From positions 372,001 through 436,000 of the forward strand of contig JAGYXB010001050.1 in NCBI GenBank assembly GCA_022495005.1: a DNA stretch of 64,000 nucleotides, in the 5' to 3' direction. Source of the DNA: Rhyacophila brunnea. Lineage: Eukaryota; Arthropoda; Insecta; Trichoptera; Rhyacophilidae. Shown one piece after another: positions 44,880 through 58,400 of the stretch (the stretch's first letter is position 1; every line of letters begins with the position of its first letter). A model generated the notes under the pieces. It did no database searches, was not told the origin of the DNA, and saw nothing but the letters and a program-made list of their open reading frames with translations. The position numbers were made by a program, and so were the translations under genes.

Positions 44880-44990
44880 ATTATAATATTAAAATATTGA
44901 TAGTTATTTAAATTATTGAGTTACTGAAAATTTCGTGTTCTTTGTGGAACTTCGTTATGAAAATATTCAATATGGATATTTTACGAGCAG
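44880..44990 (+). other. candidate non-coding first exon of the pickpocket-like gene
   Basis: A strong donor (GAGCAG/GTGAGTAAA) ends at 44990. Spliced to the TTTTCAG acceptor at 46185, it would give a 5' UTR with a 12-codon upstream ORF starting at 44956 that stops immediately after the junction. The transcription start is not visible, so the left edge is arbitrary. Confidence 0.25.
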
Positions 44991-45287
44991 GTGAGTAAAT
45001 AAAACAATGTGTAGGTAAACATAATTCGGAAATACCTCAAAAACCTACATGATAATAATATTACCAATTACCAATTTGCCATTGTTAATTACGAATAAAT
45101 TAACCAATACAAATACGTCCGGAATTTATGTCAATTTTGTTAATATCGGTTACCATTTTAAACAAAACATAATACACAACATCCAGCACAGGATCAATTA
45201 CGTCAATTACTCCAAACATAGTATCTGCCATCACTCTTGCCAGGGACATAAAAACATCACACGAACTCACATAGATACTAACAGGCC

Positions 45288-45490
45288 TCGGAGGATTGCG
45301 AGCATATCTAAATAGATTTAAATTGAGGGACAGTGACTGTAAGTTGTGCAAGTGACGGTTACATATCTCAAACTGTGGCATGTCATCAACGACTGCCCAA
45401 TACTAGAAAAGGAGCGATGGAACACAGAACGGAGACAGAACTTTGCGTAGACAGCATAACCATGAAATTGGCCTCCAAAAATCTTACGAA
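45288..45490 (+). pseudogene. non-LTR retrotransposon RNase H-tail relic
   Basis: Reads LTGLGGLRAYLNRFKLRDSD then CKLCK and a stop. After a frameshift it continues HVINDCPILEKERW. This matches the 'LTGHG.F..YL.RF.L.DS..C.CG ... H.L.DCP..E.ER' end of R1/I-type ORF2 proteins. Confidence 0.6.
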
Positions 45491-45654
45491 ATACTAAACA
45501 ACAAAACGATACTAGAAGACTACACAAAATATTTAATTCGGGTCATAAAAAAATTAAATACATAGATTGAGGAACATAATTAACTGCACATCAATGTAAT
45601 TAACCGTCTCAACCACCTTGAATGAAAAAGCAAGGACAAGTTTGTTAAAAATTT

Positions 45655-45757
45655 AATTTAATGATTTTTAAAAACTTACCAGCACCATATGCAATTTGTA
45701 TTCTTAGTTCAATGAAAACTAATATGTATGACTGTAAAGGTTTAGTGCGCCCTATTT
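45655..45757. repeat. fragment related to the 34504 hAT element, interrupted
   Basis: Carries GTATTCTTAGTTCAATGAAA and TAGTGCGCCCTATTTT, matching 59260-59325. It stops where the GTTCTGGCAG-family element begins at 45759. Confidence 0.5.
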
Positions 45758-45758
45758 T

Positions 45759-46013
45759 CGTCACTGTTCTGGCAGAAAACACTAATTCAAAAAAATGTCA
45801 TATTGAGTTAGTACCAAAATGTTCCTTATTTCAAACTTTACCGTCTGGAAACCTTCTTAATAAATAAATAGTCTTTATTTTAAAGTCACCCTTTTTACGA
45901 TTACTTAATAAACTCACATGATAGACCATTATTTCAAACATTTTCACAACTTCAAAGTCAAATTACTCAAAACTAGTATTCTCCAGTTAGTGTTTTCTGC
46001 CAGAACAGAGACG
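45759..46013. mobile_element. 255-base inverted-repeat element, GTTCTGGCAG family, copy 1
   Basis: The inverted ends begin CGTCACTGTTCTGGCAGAAA (left) and CGTCTCTGTTCTGGCAGAAA (right, reversed). The same element is at 48256-48511. It is inserted in a fragment related to the hAT element at 34504-35032. Confidence 0.75.
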
Positions 46014-46319
46014 TTATATTGTAGGTGGACGATTTTACTGACAGATACCTGAAACATGTGGGAAATAATGCCGGTTACACCCGATGTACACGTATCTGAA
46101 TCGTAGGATGATGTAGATATCAGTACATAACTATATAAATACTACTTGTCTACCAAAGATATTATATAACATTCTTTATTTTCAGCCTAAAGTAATAAGT
46201 CATGGTTTTGTTTAGAAAATCTTTAATAATTAATAATAGGTAATAATATATACTGTGTATAACCTAAGGCTTTCAAATTGTAGGTAACGATGTCGGAAAC
46301 GTAAAATGTTATTGGTAAG

Positions 46320-46481
46320 ATGATCGGTATTTTGGAGACGATGGCACCAAAGAAAGTCAATGAAGAGAAGATTTATAAGAAACTCAGTTTTAAAGAAAAG
46401 TGTTCTTCGTGCTTGAGGGGACCCAAGCAAATTTTACGATCCGCAGTTTTGTTAACCTGCACTTTTGTGGTTGCTTATCAG
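46320..46481 (+). CDS. pickpocket-like exon 1 (N-terminus and TM1)
   Basis: Two in-frame ATGs are available, at 46320 (MIGILET...) and 46341 (MAPKKVNEEK...), with a TAA five codons before the first. I used 46341 for the residue count; the upstream start would add seven residues. The exon encodes a lysine-rich cytosolic start and most of TM1, and ends at CAG/gtaaac. A TTTTCAG acceptor ending at 46185 suggests the transcript enters this exon from an upstream non-coding exon. Confidence 0.8.
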
Positions 46482-49400
46482 GTAAACAAATATTGAAAAA
46501 TTAAATTAACTTAGTTTTAATTATTTATAATCAGATATATCGATGGTTTAATGTCAATATCCCCTAAGTAACTTTTTACAAATTGTGCAGGAAGCCAAAA
46601 AAAACTAAATATTTAATATCCCATATATGACTGTTAATAGTTTACACATGTTGTAACTACATATTATGCTAATAACCCGTAACGTAAAAAGTGGTTAAGC
46701 ATACCACATAACGCCTAATATAATGATAACATCCAATAAAATGTGACATAATATATATAAAGATATACACCCAAATTTGTTGCAGTACTTATTGTTTTAC
46801 CTTTTAAATAATTCGAAAATGACATTTTGAAGCTGAATTCAACACGCGTCATGCAACATGCTTGACAGGATAGAGGCAAGAAACGGACTATTTATTATAG
46901 GTCTATTTCTGCAATGTTCAGATACGGGAAATTACTAAAATGGCTGTATCATTTTTGTTAAAATAACTACAGATATGGGAATTTCGCAGACGATGTGCAG
47001 TATTTTTGTTGTTTTTAGTCCATCAAAAAGTCATTTTCGTCGTTAGACATTAGATCATTGATATATATTTTAACACTATAACAAGCCATATGGCTCAATG
47101 ACAGCCAAGTGGTGTAGTGAAATAGTCGTATAGTTAGTAATATAAGTGAAAGAAAAACAAACACCCTTTGATAAAATCACATAAATATTATTGTGACCTC
47201 ACCGCGTTGACCACGGAGTCCCCAGATGAAGCGCCTTACTCAGTAGAGCAGTGCTCCGCAACCGGTGTGCCGCGAGATGATGCTAGGTGTGCCGCGGTGC
47301 AATAGCCAAATTTGCGTACATGACTGTTAATATATTTTAGCACCTGCATGAACTTAATAAAACAATGCAAGGTCAGAATGAAAATATATTGACGTGCTCT
47401 GATAAATTAGAAGGATTAAAAATAAACTCGAACCTTGGCAGGAGCTAAAGCCTCAATTACATTGAGCTTCTTTACAAGCTGTTTATTGGCGAATTTAAAA
47501 GCGGGCGATTCAGCTACTGCGATTTGATGATTACACACAAAACTTTCCATTCACTGAGAAGCCATAAGCCAGCGACTATTTTGACGGAACGTAGTTCGTT
47601 TTTTTACGGGGAGGTTGGTACTGCGCTCTACTGCGCAGACGCAGTAGGCCCACACGCCGGCGTGTAGCGTGTAAAGTTGACAGGCTTTCAACTTTTCTCG
47701 GTAGAGTGTTTACAACCTACTTATTAGCTTATTCGATGATTACACTGGGCGACTTTACAGGCAGATTGTAAATTCGCCAATAAACAGCCCGTAAAGAAGC
47801 TCAATGTAATTGAGGCTTAAGACAAGGATCTCTACAAATGTACCAAAGGACCTATCAGACCACCATTGAAAACAAGCAATTTTAATTTTGGATCCGTCTC
47901 AAAAACATTTGACTTTGCTGCAAAAGAAATTTCATCATTACTTTCATATAATCAATGCGACTGGATACGAAGCCCTTTTACCAATGCCGAAAATTCTATA
48001 GAAGCGCTTGTATTTAATTTGTGATATTTGTGTGCCTAGGTTATAATAATATAAGTATAATATTATATACAAATCGTTATATATATTATATTATCGATTT
48101 AATGTTGCAGATTGTCGAATTTGTGAAGAAAATTAGAAATCCACCGATCACAACGTACACACATTTCGATTTCAACGAAACAATTGAATATCCAGCTGTG
48201 ACGATTTGTAGAGATCCACCATACAAACCGGATATTCTTCAGGTAGAAATAATATCGTCACTGTTCTGGCAGAAGACACTAATTCGAAAAAATGACATAT
48301 TGCGTTAGTTATACCAAAATGTTCCTTATTTCAAACTTTACCGTCTGGAAACCTTCTTAATAAATAAACAGTCTATATTTTAAAGTCATCCTTTTAAAGA
48401 TTACTTAATACACTCACATGATATACCATTTCAAAACATTTTAACAACTTCAAAGTCAAATTACTCAAAACTAGTATTCTCTAGTTAGTGTGTTCTGCCA
48501 GAACAAAGACGATATATAGTTATTGTAAACTATCAAGATATACCTGATCATGTTAATATTATTATTTTGGCCATTTTTTTCGAAACAGACTACCCATAAC
48601 ATTTTTCTGTGTGCGTGATTGCTACAGGAAAATTTAAGTTTTAATGTGTTTGTGACAAAGGGTATCTTTCGTGAGTTCAGAGATGCAACAGTCTTCTATT
48701 TTTGCTATATCAATCCGTCCTTTTCTCCCCGAAGACATGGTATATATTTAATCTATTTGGTTTGTGCAAGTTGAACCGTCTTTCTTTTTTTCATCAGTCA
48801 GAGAAATCCCTTATAGCGGTCATCGACATGTAAACTGTTTAGTCTTATCTTAATAAACGTACGAACTAAGATACCTTAAAAATGTACTTTCGCTTTCTGT
48901 CTTAAGGGGAGACATGCTCAGCGTACGTCGAAATGAAGCTTTTATGCTATTTTCAAAGCATGATCCTGGACATTCCTTAAACGTTGTAGATAATTTATTT
49001 ACATAATTTTGAAGCCTTATTATCCTATATATTTATTTTGAACATTTGATGACTGCATAAAGTATTTTTATTACATAAAATAGAATTCTTTTAAACCTCT
49101 CGCTCCAATGTTTTAGAATAATAATATAGTCATATTTCAGTACGTCCACGTGAAGTGGTGTTAAGAATTTATATATTTATTAATTTTTAAAAGCATTTAT
49201 AAAACCATTAGTAAAATTTATGTCGACATTATTATAGTGAAATATTTACAATAAAAAATTATATTGATAATCTCTGTGATCCCAAATTTGACAAGAATTA
49301 GGCATTTTATAATTCAAAAATGGGCAAGATTTACACATTTAAAGATACTGATTATAAGCTATGTCTCTGACCATTCAAATGTGATAAACATTTTACGAAT

Positions 49401-52400
49401 AATGTTTGCTTTATAATAATTATTGACCTAAGAATAAGGTAGTATTTTTTTAAAATACGCCATTTCTATTGGCATTTCCCAGTAGTTAAGCTACAACATA
49501 CGACCATAGCCATAAATTGACAAACGATAAATGAAGTAGGGAATAAGATCATGGTAACGCGCGTGTTTGAACATGTGCCGTTTAAAAAAAATCGGTTAGG
49601 TATAGATTATTTACAACGTTTAAGGAATGTTTTGAAAATAGCATAAAAGCTCCATTTTGACGTACGCTGACCATGTGGGCCGTTAACGCTTCGAAGAGTT
49701 GCGGAGAGGCAAGAACTGTTATCAAAACCCACTTACATAACTGATAGGGGCTATCTATAGTTCAATTTACATAAGAGATTTCTCAACCTGTATTAAACAA
49801 CAATATTTTATTTTTTATTTTTAAGTTATATTTATACAAAGGTATGCGGGGTATCGAAGCATACTGTATGATTAAGTGTACTAATAATAACATAATAATT
49901 TATATGATTCAATATTCTTATCTATCCTAGAAATATGGTCTTTATGGGCACCCTCGGTACACGTCAGAATGGAAATACTTCCCGTTCGATAGAGTAGAGC
50001 TCAGCAAATTCTGGAACGAAGCTACTTACGGTGTGAAAGACAATTTCATTGCATTTGGTCTCAATTCATCATCAGAAAGTAAGTCTTAATAATTGTAGTC
50101 ATAGCATAAAGGATGTATATACCACCAATAATTATTTTATGATAAAGTTATACTTGTTTGTCAGTAAGGTAGTTAACGAAAAACATATGTAAATACACGA
50201 TGTACAGTATACGTCCACGGTGAGTCTCAGGTTGCAATCCTGGGTTTGTCAAATATAAATATTGCTTTTCAATGTGTGTTTGGAGTCAGAGTGTGGACTT
50301 AATAGGTTGAGCAAGTGACTAACATCCATTTCTCGTAAAAAAAAAAGTCTGTTAATACAAATCTCCACTCTGTGGAGGCCCATATAATCATATTAGGATC
50401 GGACACGATAAAAAAATAATAATGTCGACCAGTGGCGTACGGTCACCTTTGAGGAGAGGCTTGCGGTAAAAGGGAAAACACAAACAACATATTATTAAAT
50501 TCCAATAAGGTTTTAAAAGCGTTTTTCAACGATTTATGGATTTTATATATAAATGGTGATGAAGTGGTTTCGTTTAAACACGAGAAAAAAGCTTTTCATT
50601 TTAGAATATAAGCCATGCGCCGCACCTATCGTGTGTATGGAACGCCAATCTAATACATACTTCAAATTGGTATCTTTTAATCTTGCAAATTGTCATCTAC
50701 GCATTTTTGGCTAGGTTTGGTGATATATATGGAATATGTCTTTAAACTGCCAGTAGAGATTTCGCGTGTACCCAGAGACTTCAAATTTGGGAAGTTGGTA
50801 TGTGGTGTTAAAACGTTTTTGATAAATTCAGAATTTATTATAAAAGCCACAATCTTCATTTTATTCTATTTGAGCAAAGAAAAGTCCTCATTTCTTACAG
50901 AGTTTGAAAAAACCGGAGCGCACCGGAAAAAATAATTTGCCCATCTGAGCTAAGTAGATACGTTATATAACAAAAATCGATTTTTATAAAATATAGATAA
51001 CATTGATAACTATGTTAATAATATTTTCGGAAAATTATTGAGCTCTCCGGTTTGTAAAATTTTTCATTTCAATCGCTGATCTCTCATAATCATTCATGCT
51101 TCAGTGAGTAAATACGTAATATTTTCTTTTTAGCTTGGAAAATTTTCGCTTTCATATTATTTATTAGTGATCATAATATAATGGTAGTTTAAAGAAAACT
51201 TATTTTTATTAAAAAAATACATTTTTATTAATATTTGAAAATAGTCTCAAATACTGTAAAACCCCAAAGATAATCTGGCACCTTCTGGGTCATAATGATG
51301 ATCTATTTCTAGCAACTAATGGCATACGCAAAAAGTAAATTATTTAGAAAAAAATGAAAGTATGACAAGTAAATAATAAATTTTAAATCATTTTTTTGTA
51401 TTGTTATCAGATATTCGTATAAGGAACAGTCTCCACTTTAAATCTGGTAGGTGTCAGACGATGTATCCAAAAGTGGCAATGCCAACAGCCCTCAAGGAAA
51501 CAGGATACTCCATACTCCTCAACCATTCTATATTGGATATCGATCACACCTCCAGCACCATTCCGCCAGGGTATCACGTTTATATACACCAAGTGGAAGA
51601 GCCGTTTGTTGGTAAATAATATATGTATAGCAGTTACCCATGACCGAGGTCACCATGCACTCAAGTATATTTTGATTGAATTTACATGAATTTAAATACA
51701 AATTGTCCAAAGGAAAGAGCAGCAAATAGAGGATTTTTTTTGTTAAATGTAGTAAATAATAAAAGCTAACACAAAAATGCCGAACAATCTAAGTAAAAAG
51801 ATCTTCACATTGACAGTATGATGCTGTAATTTTTCTTAATTCAACAAAATTTGTCTAGACCAGGTCGAACGGTCTGATGAAACCAACAGTTGGTTAAAGC
51901 GACATGAGAAGCTAACTCACTTTCCGTATATATTTTAAGACATTCCCTGAGGATGTGTATTTCTCCGCTATCCATATATGTTGAACGGGTAACAAGACCA
52001 AACTCATAGAGCCTTATTAACGTACGCTACGAAGATTGATAGGGGATGCCGCCTGCAGCGTGTAGTTACAAACTGGTCGCCATGGTTGGGCTGCTCACTT
52101 TGTAAAAAGAAATCGTGTAACAAATTCCGCTAGTCGAAGTTTTACACTTTACAGGCTAATGTGCGCTTACGATATGGTTGCAAAATGGGGTCGGAGATAA
52201 CTAAACAGCAAAGTTTTTGAGCTAAGAAATGACTGAAGTTTAAAACATATAATTATAACCAACATCAGTGTTGTAATATGAATGAGTCATCTTATTATAG
52301 ACGCACTCATCTACAGTAAGATACACAGATATATTAATCCTTGGAAACCACATTTACAGAGCATACCGCGGCCAGGTTGATGGAGTATTTATACGTGAAT

Positions 52401-55400
52401 GTTGGCGAAGAGTTGGATATAAAATTGGGAGTCCAGCAAATAAATATGCTCAAAGGCGGACCCAAACAATGTTTTGAAGGAAATGATTATAGCTTTTCTC
52501 AAGTAAGTGTGGAAAACAATTACATAATATATCGTTTATGTGCTTGTTTTTATGATTGTAGGTACGCATAGACCCCACGTGGGGGGCTGTAAAACCAATT
52601 TAATAAAAACAGCATTTATATTTCGGATTAAAATTATAACTTCAAATCCTGTCCTTGCAATACTTATATGTGGATCGATAATAATTATAGTTATTTTCTA
52701 CATGGTGCCATATATTATCATTCTTGTTTATAACAGTGATGATTAAACTTATATTAAGAGATTAGTGTTGGGCGATATTTTTGAGTGGACTGTATTTGGT
52801 TGGGGTCGAGATTTTATGGAGAAGAGTGGATGGAAGGATATTTTTCAGGCACTAATCTTTTCAGGGTGGGACTGATGAACTTCTGGAGCACTCTATCGGG
52901 ACCCTGGGTCACTCTTTATTGTTGGGGTTGAGTTAAGTCAGGTTAGGTTAGATTATTCACGCAGCAGGTCACCTTGTCCTTATGGTGTGTATTCGGTTTA
53001 TGGTTGAATTTATTTGATTGGTGTTACTCCACTGGGAATCGATTTGATACTGATGTTCAAATGTGCTCCGGGTACATAAAGAATTCGTGGGTGGAGAGGG
53101 TATACAGTCAAATTGGCTTAAATAGTGTGTTTAATATTGAAAAAAAAAATGAATTAATACAACATATATTTTGTAAATTTTAGTGTATTCAGAACTGCAG
53201 CTGGAAAGACGTAGAAAAGGATGTGGGATGCTCTGGGCCATGGATCGAATCGAATATGCCATTTTGCAAAAACTACACGGAAATGAAAAATCTCATCGTG
53301 CAGTATATTGGGTACTTGATTAATTCCCGTCTTAAACAAATTTATTTATTTATTTAAAAAAACATATTGAGTACAAATTATTAATAATAAAAACAACAAG
53401 TAAATTACACTATAATAGTAGGATAAACCAAAGAATAATCTTTTAGAGATAAATAAACAGTGAAAGAAAAGCTTCTCTGTGGTTACGAAATTCTTAAAAT
53501 AAATACATTTGAATTTTAACATGATCATGTAGATTGGAGATATTTAATGTATTTAATCAAAGTTAAATATTATTGTTGTTTGTAAGTAGGTACGCATTAA
53601 AACCGTAAACCACGATACTTACCGCATTATTTATATTTAAATAGGAACTATTACGCTGTTGACTAGATAATGATTTTTTAAGTTCGTCTTCAGCGTCCAA
53701 AGTATTAAGGTTATGGACATCTTGAATTTTTAATTTGTAAAGGTCACTATAAATAAATAAAATTTATCGGGGGAGGTAGAACAATAATACAAAATACATT
53801 ACCACGTATTTATGATATTATTACAATGCTTTTCCTAATTTATTATATCACCAGTTTTAGCAATATTAGCTGTTACTAAAAATATATTTTAAAAAATACG
53901 TTTTTTTTGACACGTAAGTTCTGTAAGGTTTGTGAATATGTTGTTTCTGTTGTTTCATTTATTATTGTGATTAACAGGTTAACTAGTAAAACGGACACTA
54001 ATTGTCTATGTCCACGGAGATGTAGATCGTCCCTCTATAGCGCTTATGTGGTGGATAGAAAATCTCTAACAATTTGGGATTCCGACGACGATCAACAATC
54101 CAAGGAAGATGGAAAAGAAAACTATCAGACTCTGGTAAACAAACATTCAATTCGATTGTAATATATTATATTAAATTATAACCGATACGTGTTGCTTAAT
54201 ATTTTACTTGTATACTGATTTTCAATTCGAAAATTATATGTTTTTTTATCAGAGCTTTCTAAGCAGTGTGACAGATGCAATTGTGAAGCCTGTTACATAA
54301 AAGTGTTACATCTAGGGATTGCAATACCAAATGAATATATCAATACCGGTATTTATTATTGAATACCGGTATTAATACCGGTATTCGTAAAAATATATTA
54401 TAGAAAAAAAAGTACCTATCATTAAATATAACTATTAAAATCTATTTAAAACACTATTTTATCGCGACCTAAAGTACCTAAATAACTAAATTTATTATGT
54501 TGATCTTTATAAATATGTTTAGATCAAAATACTTTAGAACTAGGTACTAATTTTAATTAATTACTTGAAGTCCGGGTACAGGAAAATTTCTTTCAAATTC
54601 AACGTTTATTGGGTGTACTAGCAACGTTGGATATTTTCTTTTTCGAAATATGTTAACTAATTGCGACAACTAAGTAAGTATATTTGGGGGATATAGTTTG
54701 TTATCTTAGAATTATTGTGCTCATTGTAGTATTAACACTGAATATGCAACAATAGATATGATGCGTCTATTTCAAAGTCAACGATTAAATATTTGTGGTA
54801 AACAAGTTTTTTGTATGGCAAGAATAACTGCAAGATTTAAAAGTTAGTTTCTTTATTTCATAATATTGAACTTTTAAATTAGAAAAATATGTTCATTTCT
54901 ATCGGCCAATATATTTTTTATCGACATTTGATTGTATCGTTTTCAAGAATCGTTTTCTGTAAAACTCGTTTTTTTTAATGTTTAAACATTTTTTTATGTA
55001 TTTAGCAGATTTCTGGCTTAAATTATCTGTAACGCATAATAGAAAACATTAAATAAAAATGTTTCATAGAGTAAGACATGAAGAAAACATATTGAACAGA
55101 TGCGTATAAACGGAAATTCTAATTTTCAAAAATCGGACGAATCGTTTATATTTTTAATCGGGCCGTGAAAGAAAACCAAAAATACTCTCATAATAGTTTT
55201 ATAGATGCTTACAGTTCGGTAATAGCATATTGAGAGATTAGAGTATCTATTATAGAATATCGAGGAGATAAACTTTTATTGGTTTTAGTACATTTATATT
55301 TGCATTTTAGCAGCATAAAATTAATACAAATTTAATATAGGTACAATATAGGAGTAAGTAATGAAAATAACATTAAATTCATTTTCGAATAATACCAAAA

Positions 55401-58400
55401 ATACCGGTATTTTGCATTTTTAAAACCGGTATTTCGGTATCGATAAATAATTAAATACCGGTACTTCAATCCTAAGTTACATTGTCAAACTCATCGTGTT
55501 GTGTAGCAGCCGAGTTTGTAACTGTGACCGGGCTAAAGTTTTGGAATTACGTTGACACTAAAAAAAATAGCGTTCACTTTCATCTTTAGGCATATTATAT
55601 GATAATTAAAATTTATTGACTAATTAGTTCTTTAAGCATTGATTCAAATATAAAAATGACGTGTTCTTATAATTAATTGGAAGAATTGATTATCATTTAA
55701 CTTTTTGAGTAATTTTGATCACGTTATGATAAAAAAGTGCTGCCCAATTAAAAATACCTACGTTTTTTTTCTGTACTTCTAAAATGTAATAAACTAGGCT
55801 CATTATTTTTTATCAGTATTAATTTATTATTGTAAAACATACCTAGAGATATGGAATTTTCATATACCTTAATAATATATTATCTTTTTAACACTACAGC
55901 AGGCCATGAGGCTATATGCCAGTACTGTCGTAGTTGTAAAACCGTAGACATTGCTTTGAAGTTAATGACCCCATCAAATCATCCCCGGTCTTAATCAGGT
56001 GTATCACGAGACTCTACGTTTAAATGTGTGAAATCAGTATTTTTAGAACTTAGAATCAATCAGGAGCAGTTATCTGAGACTGAGGTCACCATGCACTCAA
56101 GTGAATTAAAATTACTTTCAGTTTAGAGTGGGCGATCCCATGTGCATAAAAGAGAGGAGCACATTGAATCAAAATTATTGTAGTAAATATCAAAAGCTAA
56201 TACAAAACTAATTTAGAAGTGGGAGTGCAAACATCATAAAAACGTCCAGGATTTGAAAAAATCACATAATATAATATTAAATCGTCACCTCAATACTATA
56301 ACTAGATAACTCTGATTTGGTGATTGTTGGTAAAATGAAATTTAAAGATTAACATAAATCTAGGCTATAATATTATTTAAAATAAAAATGGAAAATTGTG
56401 CTGTGTGTAATTGGTAACAATGAAATGAAAAAATATTGCCGATATTTTATTGTATTTATTTAATGCATTATGTTATGTTTTATCATTTCGTAGAGAAGGA
56501 AATGTAGATTCATATTCAATAGCTATCTCAAAAACAGTAAAAATCAAGTTATCTATGATTGTGACTTAAGGGCAGACGTACTCAGCGTGGGTCAAAATTG
56601 AGCTTTTTTTCTATTTTATATTAAGCATGATCCTGGACATACCTTAAACGTTGTAGATAATCTATTTATATTATTTTGAAGCCTTATTAGCCTTTGTATT
56701 AACATGTACTTAACTGATTTTTTTAAAACGGTACATGTTCAAACACGCGCGTTAACATCATTTTACTCCCTACTTAGTAGTATATAGTTTGTCAATTTAT
56801 GGCTACGGCCGTATGTTGTAGCTTAACCACTGGGGAATGCCAAAAGAAATGGCGTATTTCAAAAAAACACTAACTTATTCTTAGGTCGATAATTATTATA
56901 AAGCAATCATTCTTCGTAGGATGTTTATCACACTTGAATGGTCAAAGATATAGCTTATAATTAGTATCTTTATAATTATCTTCAAATGTGTTAATCTTGC
57001 CCATTTTTTGAATAATAAAATGCCTAATGTCAAATTTTGGATCACAGAGATTATCAATATAATTTTTTATCGTAAATATTTTACTATAATAATGTTGACA
57101 TAAATTATACTGATGGGTTTATAAATGCGTTTAAAAATTAATAAATGAAAAAAATCTTAACACCATTGCACATTTATGTACTGAAATATGACTATATTCT
57201 AAAACATTAGAGCGAGAGGTTTAAAAGAATATTATTTTATGTAATAAAAATACTTTATGCAGTCATCAAATGTTTAAAATAAATATAAAGGATAATAAGG
57301 CTTCAAAATTATATAAATAGATTATCTACAACGTTTAAGGTATGTCCAGGATCATGCTTTGAAAATAGAACAAAATCTCCATTTTGACCTACGCTGAGCA
57401 TGTCCCCCCTTAATCGAAATCGTACTCAGGGCTACCTTATGAGAAGCCAGTGCTAGGCAGACCGATATAATATAATATAATTCCCTATTTACTTATTGTA
57501 TTGTACGTACAATAATACAAATATATCTGGTTATTTTTGTTCCGGTATACTTAGGAAAATGTGTTTGAAGCGTTTGAAGATATTGATAATAAATAATTAA
57601 TATAAGTAATAAGTACTTACGTAACTTTTCTTCTGATAAAACATTTAAATTTTTCAGATGTATATTTACTTTAATAGTAAAACTGTATCTGTATATGAAG
57701 AAACACATGGTTATGACTGGTCATTGTTTATCGCAGATTTTGGAGGAAGTTTGGTAAGACAAAGTATTTTTTTTAATAGGTACAAAGTTACACCGATTTA
57801 TATTTTATTTTGTAAGTTAATTATATTTGTTTGGAAGCTAAGTCTAAAAAATCTGTAGAATTATAGGAAAGATGTACCTACATGTCATTATGATAACCCA
57901 TCATTTCTCAGATTTTACATATCACATATGCAGGGTATCGGGAGAAAAGAGTTATTATCCACAGATGTAATAATTGAATTTTAAAGTTTAAAACTGAATA
58001 AAAAAAATGGGAATTTCATTATTCAAATGAATCATTTTTATGACATGGTTAGGTTTATTAAACAGAATAACAAATAATTACAAGATAAAAAAGAACTTTT
58101 TATATACAACGTTTTTAAATTTTCTGTTGAATCATAATATAAACTTGACTTGACTAGTTTAAACGATCGAAAAAATTTGTACTTGATAGAAATAATACTG
58201 AAATGTCATTTTGACATGTCATATTGATTTCCATAGTAACGCACGTATATATTAATAATTTAATTGCTAGGACCCTAGACCCTTAGCAACCAATAATGGT
58301 GTCGAAATAACTTTTCATACAAAACAGAATTAACTGAAAATGAATTCAATTCTACTTAAAGATGGCTAAACGTATTAAAAAAATGCATTGGCACCGTGTT

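Noticed and set aside
45100..45381. 93-codon minus-strand frame
   Set aside because: Antisense of the RNase H-tail relic; no independent support.
50210..50260. B-box-like GGTTGCAATCC
   Set aside because: No A box or stem pairing found upstream.
50431..50470. hAT-like end CAGTGGCGTACGG
   Set aside because: No partner end or target duplication found, so an element could not be delimited.
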